Source: an uncultured Oscillospiraceae bacterium
GTDB taxonomy: Bacteria; Bacillota; Clostridia; Oscillospirales; Ruminococcaceae
Reading direction: 5' to 3'
NCBI GenBank assembly: GCA_949298535.1
Contig: CASFXA010000130.1
Coordinates: 1 to 36,955 of the forward strand
DNA length: 36,955 bases
The notes below the pieces were generated by a model, which had not been told where the DNA came from, ran no database searches, and saw nothing but the letters and a program-made list of their open reading frames with translations. Shown here in pieces: positions 32,190 to 36,955 of the stretch (position 1 is the stretch's first letter; each line of letters starts with the position of its first letter). A program made the translations under genes and the position numbers.

Positions 32190-33479
32190 TCATTCAAGCG
32201 ATGAATGTCCCCGGGACGGCAGAATCCGCCTGCACTCCAGATAGTACCGCTTTTCCTCCGCATGGCCCATGGAAAAGGTTTTGCGGGGCAAAGCGCCATC
32301 CCGGATGACCGCCGGGAACAGACTTTCCTTCTGCATCACCGGCAGCAGCAGCCCCACGGCTCCCTCCCGGGCCAGGCGCTCCACCGTCTGGCGGCCATGG
32401 ATATAATCCACCTGTCCCCCCCAGGCGCCCAGATAATCGTCCAAAAAGCGCTGGAGGCTGCCTACCGTCAGGCTCTGCTCCGGGGCAGAAACCGTTATCT
32501 GCCGCTCCTGACCGTCCATCAGCAAGGTGAAACTTTGAGCCGGAAAGCCCCCGTCGCAGCTGGCGGCCCACCGCTCCAGCTCCGCCTCAAAATGGCGGTG
32601 GTCCACCCCAAACACCACCCGATGAATGGCTTCAAACACCAGGGAACTGTCATGAAGATTGCCCAGCTCCGCCAGCGCGTATCGGGCAGGGTGGTTCTGA
32701 CGTTCCTCCGGAGAAAGGGTTTCTTTCAGCTGCTCCCAACAGGCTTTTGCCGCCCCCAGGGAGTGATTGCCGTCTCCCATGGCATACACCAGTGGCGCAG
32801 CGCCGGAAAGGCCGTATTTTTCTTCAAAAACCCGGGGATTTGCCAGGTGCGCCAACTGCTCCGCCAACCGGTGCTGCTGCTCCCTGTTCATCAGCCAGCC
32901 AGCCACTGAACCGCCCCCCAGCATCAGAGGAGACTGATAGAGCGGCTCCATCTGATCCTTCTCCGCCCCCAGGCCCTCCACAATGGTTCCGGCGGGATCG
33001 TCGATGAGGGTAAGGATATGGGGACATTCCAGCGAGGCCGCACGCCGAATGGCCGCCCTGGGAGGGAGCCGGTCCAGCACCGTTCCCTCGGTGGCCCGGA
33101 TAAGGGAGGCGGAACCGGAATGATAATCGTACTCCTCCAGATCCAGCTTTCCCAGGATTCCATGACGCACCGCTCCGCTGGCGAAGGTGCGCTCCACATA
33201 GATCATCCCCTGAGGCAGCAGACGAAACAAATCCTCCCGCTGATACCGGTCCATCTCCCGGCGGATTTCCCGGAGGGTGGCATCAAAATCCGCCTTCCCC
33301 AGCCGCGCCTCGGGAAAAATAATGTGGGCGGCGGAAGGCACGCCACGGGTCAGCTCCTCCACCTGATTCCAATAACCCGGATCGGAGGTGAACTGATCGC
33401 AGGCCACCACGCTCCACCGTTCCAGCCCCTCCTTGGGGAGCAAAATGTCCGCGGGATAAAAACCGGTATTTTTTCTCAC
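32190..33479 (-). CDS. DUF1015 family protein
   Basis: The protein has 429 residues and matches the DUF1015 family throughout: a GFYPADILLPKEGLERW start, VACDQFTSDPGYWNQV, GMIYVERTF, RATEGTVLDRLPPR, LTLIDDP, PLVYAMGDGNHSLGAAKACW, NLHDSSLVFEAIHRVVFG, and a VDYIHGRQTV block near the end. The HSL/GDGNHS segment is the most conserved. The family is cytoplasmic and of uncertain function, so I do not name one. The start is GTG at 33479, chosen because GGAG lies 7 bases upstream and the sequence MRKNTGFYPADI matches the family start; a 29-codon extension is unlikely. It is the first gene of the five-gene operon. Confidence 0.88.
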   Translation of the reverse strand: MRKNTGFYPADILLPKEGLERWSVVACDQFTSDPGYWNQVEELTRGVPSAAHIIFPEARLGKADFDATLREIRREMDRYQREDLFRLLPQGMIYVERTFASGAVRHGILGKLDLEEYDYHSGSASLIRATEGTVLDRLPPRAAIRRAASLECPHILTLIDDPAGTIVEGLGAEKDQMEPLYQSPLMLGGGSVAGWLMNREQQHRLAEQLAHLANPRVFEEKYGLSGAAPLVYAMGDGNHSLGAAKACWEQLKETLSPEERQNHPARYALAELGNLHDSSLVFEAIHRVVFGVDHRHFEAELERWAASCDGGFPAQSFTLLMDGQERQITVSAPEQSLTVGSLQRFLDDYLGAWGGQVDYIHGRQTVERLAREGAVGLLLPVMQKESLFPAVIRDGALPRKTFSMGHAEEKRYYLECRRILPSRGHSSLE

Positions 33480-33537
33480 AGGCCTTCTCCTTCCTGTTGG
33501 CTGTCTCAAAGTTGGAATGAATTCTGTCGATTCTTTT

Positions 33538-33566
33538 ATGATACCGCAAAACAGGATTTTATACAA
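33538..33566 (-). promoter_or_regulatory. Promoter of the DUF1015-SUKH-flavodoxin-folC-lipoprotein operon
   Basis: On the minus strand TTGTAT (33566-33561), a 17-base spacer and TATCAT (33543-33538) lie about 60 bases before the GTG start at 33479. Confidence 0.6.
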
Positions 33567-33754
33567 GAACCTCCTGTTTCACTTTTCCCACTTCTCCACG
33601 CAAATTCCTCCTGCCTGTTTCCGGTTTTTATCCTCCGGGAGGGAGGAAACATTTTCCCATGGGGAGCTTTCTTTTGGCCGCTGGACTTCGCCGCCCCTCC
33701 GCCGCATAGATATAGAGGGAACACCCATCCCAGACCACGGAAAGGAAGATTGCC

Positions 33755-34495
33755 ATGCCCAGTATTTATCTCAGCCCGTCCACCCAGGAATTTAATCCCT
33801 ACATCTGCGGCGGAAACGAGGAAATGTATATGAACCTCATCGCCGACGAAATGGAGCCCTGGCTCATCTCCAACGGCATCTCTTTTACCCGCAATACCCC
33901 GGACATGACTGCCGCCAGCTCCATCGCCCAGTCCAACGAGGGCAACTATGACCTGCATCTGGCCCTCCATTCCAATGCCGCCCCTCCCGCTTTGGCGGGG
34001 ACCCTTCAGGGAAGCATCGTCTTTTATAACCCTGATCGTCCCCAAAGCAAACGGGCTGCCGAAATTCTGGCGGATTATCTCCGGCAAATCTATCCTCAGC
34101 CGGATCTGGTTTCTGCCCAACCCACCGATTACCTGGGCGAGGTACTGAAGACCAAAGCGCCCGGGGTTCTCATCGAATATGCCTTTCACGACAATTGCCA
34201 GGACGCCACCTGGATCCGTAACAACATCCCCCTCATCGCCAAAACCACGGTGGAGGCGCTGACAGAGTATTTTGGAATCCCCTTTGTCAACGCCCAGCCT
34301 CCCCGTCCCGCTGTGGTACGGGTTTCCTCCGGCTGCCTGAATATCCGCTCCCGCCCCAACACCCAATCTGCCATCCTTCGCTGTGTTCCCAACGGCCATC
34401 GGCTGACTGTAGTGGGTACCCTTCCGGACTGGTATGTGGTGGAGGACGGCGGCCAGCCGGGATACGCCGCTTCCCGTTACATTCGGGTGGAATAG
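33755..34495 (+). CDS. N-acetylmuramoyl-L-alanine amidase (Amidase_3-like) with SH3 domain
   Basis: The protein has 246 residues. Residues 1-175 look like the zinc-dependent Amidase_3 fold: IYLSPSTQEFNPY at the start, an NEGNYDLHLALHSNAAP segment (H72 expected as a metal ligand), and APGVLIEYAFHDN holding the likely catalytic glutamate. Residues 185-246 are a bacterial SH3 domain (CLNIRSRPNTQSAILRCVPN). The classical DPGHGG loop with the first zinc histidine is not visible, so activity is less certain. There is no signal peptide, as in mother-cell or phage-type lysins released by lysis. AAGGAAG is 8 bases before the ATG. A possible mother-cell sigma -10 (CATAGATATA, 33705-33714) lies upstream, but its -35 is weak. 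Confidence 0.82.
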   Translation: MPSIYLSPSTQEFNPYICGGNEEMYMNLIADEMEPWLISNGISFTRNTPDMTAASSIAQSNEGNYDLHLALHSNAAPPALAGTLQGSIVFYNPDRPQSKRAAEILADYLRQIYPQPDLVSAQPTDYLGEVLKTKAPGVLIEYAFHDNCQDATWIRNNIPLIAKTTVEALTEYFGIPFVNAQPPRPAVVRVSSGCLNIRSRPNTQSAILRCVPNGHRLTVVGTLPDWYVVEDGGQPGYAASRYIRVE

Positions 34496-34517
34496 AAGAC
34501 CGACTCCGGAACAGCAG

Positions 34518-34563
34518 AAAAGCAAGGCGTGGTCCGCTGATATGCAGACCGCGCCTTGCTTTT
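34518..34563 (+). terminator. Terminator of the amidase gene
   Basis: A 17-bp stem with one G-T pair joins AAAAGCAAGGCG-T-GGTC to GACC-G-CGCCTTGCTTTT (34518-34563). The A/T ends make it usable from both sides, although the mgtC transcript ends about 160 bases away. Confidence 0.85.
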
Positions 34564-34720
34564 CCATTCCCAGGATGTAAAAGCAAAAGGAAAATCCTCT
34601 GAAAACCTGCCTGGTAGATGTTCCCACAGTCACCAGGAAAAACGCCGTTTACCGGCAACACCTCCGCCATTTTCCGTTCAAAACAGAACGAAATCAGGAA
34701 AAGCTCCCCGCCGGCCCTGA

Positions 34721-35455
34721 TTACGGAATCGGCACACAGGCAGCGTTCTTCACCTGATAGGAATGGGCCTGGATAAAGGTCTCCAAATCCCCCAGATCCA
34801 TATCGTGGGGAGAGCGAAGAAGAATATCATACTGGGCGCTGCCATCCTCCCCCTGGGTCACGGTGCTTTCCACAATATGCAGCTTATGAACGGCTGCGTA
34901 TTCCTCCATCTGCTTGATAAACCCCGTCCCATCCGCAACGCTGAACCGCCAGCGGCTCAGCGCCATGGCGTCCACCCCCACGGTGAACCGGTGCATGATT
35001 ACCTGAAGAACCGCAATGACAATGGTGGTGAAAATACCGATGACAAACAGCCCCGAGCCGATGGCCAAACCAATGCCCGCGGTGGCCCAAAGGCCGGCGG
35101 CAGTGGTCAGGCCCTTGATGGTGTTGCCATTTTTAAAGATGACGCCGGCCCCCAAAAAGCTGACGCCGCTGACCACCTGCGCGGCAATTCGGGCGGGATC
35201 GGCCCCCCTGGTGCCGTTAAAAACGCTGCCCATTGTATCTGTCAGGTCGGCAAAACCATATTTGGAAACAATCATCAACAGCGCCGCCGCGCAGCAGACA
35301 ATGATGTGGGTGCGGATTCCAGCCTCTTTTAACCGTCTGCTCCGCTCAAAGCCGATGCAGGCGCCGCAGACGCAAGCAATGATGATTCGCACAAAAAAAT
35401 CCAGCTCCTGCAAAAAGGAAAACTGGCTGTTGATATATTGGGTCAATGTTGTCAT
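34721..35455 (-). CDS. MgtC/SapB family membrane protein
   Basis: The protein has 244 residues. Four to five membrane helices fill residues 18-155 and carry the MgtC signature: RIIIACVCGACIGFERSRRL, KEAGIRTHIIVC, AAQVVSGVSFLGAGVIFKNG, then IKGLTTAAGLWATAGIGLAI. Residues 165-244 form a cytoplasmic ACT-like domain. MgtC proteins are linked to growth in low magnesium and to control of ATP synthase in pathogens; most homologues elsewhere are uncharacterised. GGAG lies about 10 bases before the ATG at 35455. A 54-codon ORF directly upstream shares its promoter, and a LysR gene is divergent. Confidence 0.9.
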   Translation of the reverse strand: MTTLTQYINSQFSFLQELDFFVRIIIACVCGACIGFERSRRLKEAGIRTHIIVCCAAALLMIVSKYGFADLTDTMGSVFNGTRGADPARIAAQVVSGVSFLGAGVIFKNGNTIKGLTTAAGLWATAGIGLAIGSGLFVIGIFTTIVIAVLQVIMHRFTVGVDAMALSRWRFSVADGTGFIKQMEEYAAVHKLHIVESTVTQGEDGSAQYDILLRSPHDMDLGDLETFIQAHSYQVKNAACVPIP

Positions 35456-35483
35456 GAAACGCTTCTCCTCATTCTGTTTTGAA

Positions 35484-35648
35484 TCATTTTTGCCCGGAAA
35501 CGCCGGTTTTTTCCTGAAGTTCCTCCTGGGAAGGCTGTTTGGGATGAATCACCCAAAGGGTTTCCTCCTGCCGAGGCATATACAGCCGCAGGGCGGACTG
35601 CATCACGGGAGAGCTATAGACGCCATTCCAGCTGCCAGTTTGATACAT
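35484..35648 (-). CDS. 54-residue small protein ahead of mgtC
   Basis: Starting at ATG 35648, with AGGGGG about 8-9 bases upstream, a frame of 54 codons ends at TGA (35484). The product begins MYQTGSWNGVYSSPVMQSAL and continues with RLYMPRQEETLWVIHP and a charged tail (EELQEKTGVSGQK). It has no membrane helix and no family I recognise. The good site, the promoter directly upstream and the 28-base gap to mgtC favour real translation in the mgtC transcript. It might be a small protein partner of MgtC, a regulatory leader peptide, or a nonfunctional ORF. Confidence 0.6.
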   Translation of the reverse strand: MYQTGSWNGVYSSPVMQSALRLYMPRQEETLWVIHPKQPSQEELQEKTGVSGQK

Positions 35649-35696
35649 CTCTCTTTCCCCCTCTTGATTTCAGCTTCTCATTTGGTTATAGTGAGT

Positions 35697-35725
35697 ATTA
35701 TAGCCTTTGATTTCCATTATGTAAA
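35697..35725 (-). promoter_or_regulatory. Promoter of the small ORF-mgtC operon, with a dyad for LysR
   Basis: On the minus strand TTTACA (35725-35720), a 17-base spacer and TATAAT (35702-35697) form a strong promoter. An imperfect dyad GGTTATA-N8-TATAGCC (35684-35705) overlaps the -10. It lies in the 127-base gap shared with the divergent lysR gene, so it is a candidate LysR site. Confidence 0.7.
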
Positions 35726-35775
35726 ATGAAGATTTTGAAACTGTCTATAAAAATTCTTGATAGGGAGGCGTTTTG

Positions 35776-36675
35776 ATGCTGGATCCCAAGCTATACACCC
35801 TGCTGGAGGTTTATAAGTGCAAAAGTTTTGTTGGGGCAGCCAGAAAATTGTCCATCACCCAGCCCGCCGTCAGTCACCACATCAAAGTGCTGGAAGAGGA
35901 ACTGAATGTCTGTATTTTTGAACGAAATAACGGAAAAGTAGTGGTGACGCGGGAAGGAGAGGAGGTTGTCAACTGCGCCAAGAAGATGCTGGGGCTGTAT
36001 AGCAGCCTCCGGCAGGATCTCAGCGACAGCCGCCGCCTGGTTTCCCATCTGACGGTGGGGGTCACCCACACGGCGGAAAGCAACCCCATCGCCGAGGCTT
36101 TGGCCAACTATGGCGCCCAAAATGATCGCGTCATGATTAAAATGATTACAGGGACTATCAATAAACTTTATAGCAAGCTGAAGTCCTATGAAATCGATCT
36201 GGCCATCGTGGAGGGCCGTATCCCGGATCCCCAGATCCGTTATCTGCTGATGGACACCGACTACCTGGTGCTGGCGGTATCCATGCATCATCCCTTCGCC
36301 TCCAGAGCGATGGTCACTCTGGAAGAGCTGAAAAAGGAACGAATGATTCTTCGCCTTCCCAGCTCCGGCACCCGCAATCTTTTCGCCGCCCATCTGGAAA
36401 GCAACAACCAAAGCATCAACGACTTCAACGTCATTCTGGAGCTGGACAGCATCGCCACCATCAAGGATCTGATCCGCAGGGATTTCGGCGTCTCCATTCT
36501 TCCCAAGAGCGTCTGCCTGGGGGAGCTGAAGAAAAAATCCATCGCCGTGCTGCCGGTGGAAAACCTCAGCATGGTGCGGGAAATCAATCTGGCCTATCAG
36601 AGCGACTTCGCGCAGACCGACGTGCTTCATGATCTTGTGGAATCCTATCAGCAAACCCTGCGCCGTTACCAGTAA
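35776..36675 (+). CDS. LysR family transcriptional regulator
   Basis: The protein has 299 residues. The N-terminal helix-turn-helix is at 12-62 (KSFVGAARKLSITQPAVSHH, IKVLEEELNVCIFERNN). The two-lobed effector-binding domain spans 90-290, with LTVGVTHTAESNPIAEALA, DLAIVEGRIPDP and DFGVSILPKS. GGGAGG is 7 bases before the ATG at 35776; a TTG one codon earlier is less likely. It faces away from the small ORF-mgtC operon across a short shared gap, the usual LysR arrangement, so that operon is its probable target. The effector is unknown. Confidence 0.93.
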   Translation: MLDPKLYTLLEVYKCKSFVGAARKLSITQPAVSHHIKVLEEELNVCIFERNNGKVVVTREGEEVVNCAKKMLGLYSSLRQDLSDSRRLVSHLTVGVTHTAESNPIAEALANYGAQNDRVMIKMITGTINKLYSKLKSYEIDLAIVEGRIPDPQIRYLLMDTDYLVLAVSMHHPFASRAMVTLEELKKERMILRLPSSGTRNLFAAHLESNNQSINDFNVILELDSIATIKDLIRRDFGVSILPKSVCLGELKKKSIAVLPVENLSMVREINLAYQSDFAQTDVLHDLVESYQQTLRRYQ

Positions 36676-36760
36676 GGTTTTCAGGCAATCCCCTTATGGA
36701 TGTCCTTTTGATCCGGGGATCCGGGGGGGGGCGGCGGCGCTCTGGGACAAGGGGACAACC

Positions 36761-36804
36761 AAAAAGCGGGAGGTTCCAAGGCTGAACCCTGGAGTCTCCC
36801 GCTT
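36761..36804 (-). terminator. Hairpin with minus-strand T run
   Basis: AAGCGGGAG (36764-36772) pairs with CTCCCGCTT (36796-36804), with a 23-base inner region. On the minus strand it is followed by TTTTT, so it would stop transcripts entering from the right edge. On the plus strand it may still mark the 3' end of lysR. Just before it, 36722-36731 carries a run of nine G. Confidence 0.55.
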
Positions 36805-36809
36805 GAGCG

Positions 36810-36955
36810 TGTGGAAGTCATGACCACCCGTGACAACGGGTGGCATGACCAAGCCCTAAAAGGGCATAATACAGGCTGAGCCTAAAGGCTCATTGAACGA
36901 TTTGCCAACCGCATAGTTTCCACAGGCCGCCGCTAAAGCGGCCTGTTTTTATGCC
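36810..36955 (+). ncRNA. Multi-helix structured element, candidate IS200/IS605-type end or leader RNA
   Basis: A 7-bp outer helix, TGTGGAA (36810-36816) with TTCCACA (36918-36924), encloses three hairpins. They are GTCATG-A-CCACCCGT / ACGGGTGG-CATGAC (36817-36849), GCCC-TAAAA-GGGC (36853-36865) and TGAGCC-TAAA-GGCTCA (36877-36892). Next comes CAGGCCGC/GCGGCCTG (36923-36945) with loop CGCTAAA and five T, a normal terminator whose 5' base overlaps the outer helix by two bases. The three short hairpins repeat a CTAAAG apex. Clusters of such palindromes are familiar at the ends of IS200/IS605 elements, while an outer helix overlapping a terminator is the layout of a riboswitch. The window ends here, so neither can be settled. 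The strand is uncertain. Confidence 0.45.

Noticed and set aside
33705-33714. Firm mother-cell sigma-K promoter for the amidase
   Set aside because: CATAGATATA departs from the CATANNNTA spacing, and the -35 match is at an over-long distance; it is kept only as a weak hint.

Overview
The window looks like chromosomal DNA of an anaerobic, spore-forming Firmicute, most likely a moderately GC-rich clostridium of the Oscillospiraceae type. Supporting signs are a complete spoIIAA-spoIIAB-sigF operon, a Rex redox repressor, a T-box in front of valS, strong AGGAGG ribosome binding sites, several TTG/GTG starts, a two-gene SUF-type Fe-S operon and a collagen-like protein of the exosporium style. The assignment is inference from gene content; there is no rRNA here to test it. 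I saw no tRNA, rRNA or CRISPR array.

Layout. 1-334: collagen-like gene (minus), cut by the left edge. 629-3073: a sigma-54-like gene that lacks the RpoN box, and rmuC, both minus. 3488-4684: a CDF metal exporter behind a long leader. 4960-5640: a YjjG-type nucleotidase (minus). 5876-7847: a GntR(YtrA)-ABC operon with a clear palindromic operator. 7884-10967: T-box leader and valS. 11209-14706: idi and the trkA-trkH potassium uptake pair (minus). 14987-15667: rex with its own Rex box. 16013-17423: a Usp/KdpD-like protein and a serine hydrolase. 17964-18632: a TRIC/UPF0126 channel (minus). 19112-19537: an unknown helical protein with no normal start codon. 19732-21660: a fructose-type PTS IIABC. 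21884-23522: sufC-sufB. 23768-25227: the spoIIA operon (minus). 25459-28215: a MATE transporter followed by a glycosyltransferase fused to a MarR-like winged helix (minus). 28481-33479: a tightly packed five-gene operon (DUF1015, SUKH, flavodoxin, folC, lipoprotein; minus). 33755-34495: a cytosolic-looking amidase with an SH3 domain. 34721-35648: mgtC-like gene preceded by a 54-codon small ORF (minus), divergent from a LysR gene (35776-36675). 36810-36955: a multi-helix structured element ending in a terminator hairpin, cut by the right edge.

How the parts work together. Most of the window is core metabolism and housekeeping with local regulators: Rex senses NADH/NAD+ and appears to control itself, the GntR protein probably controls its ABC transporter, the T-box couples valS to uncharged tRNA-Val, and the LysR protein sits back to back with the mgtC operon. 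Ion handling recurs (CDF, TrkAH, Usp-like protein, TRIC, MgtC). The least ordinary items are the GT2-MarR fusion next to a MATE exporter, the sigma-54 homologue without an RpoN box, the minimal sufCB pair with a cysteine-rich SufC tail, the small ORF ahead of mgtC, and the structured element at the right edge.
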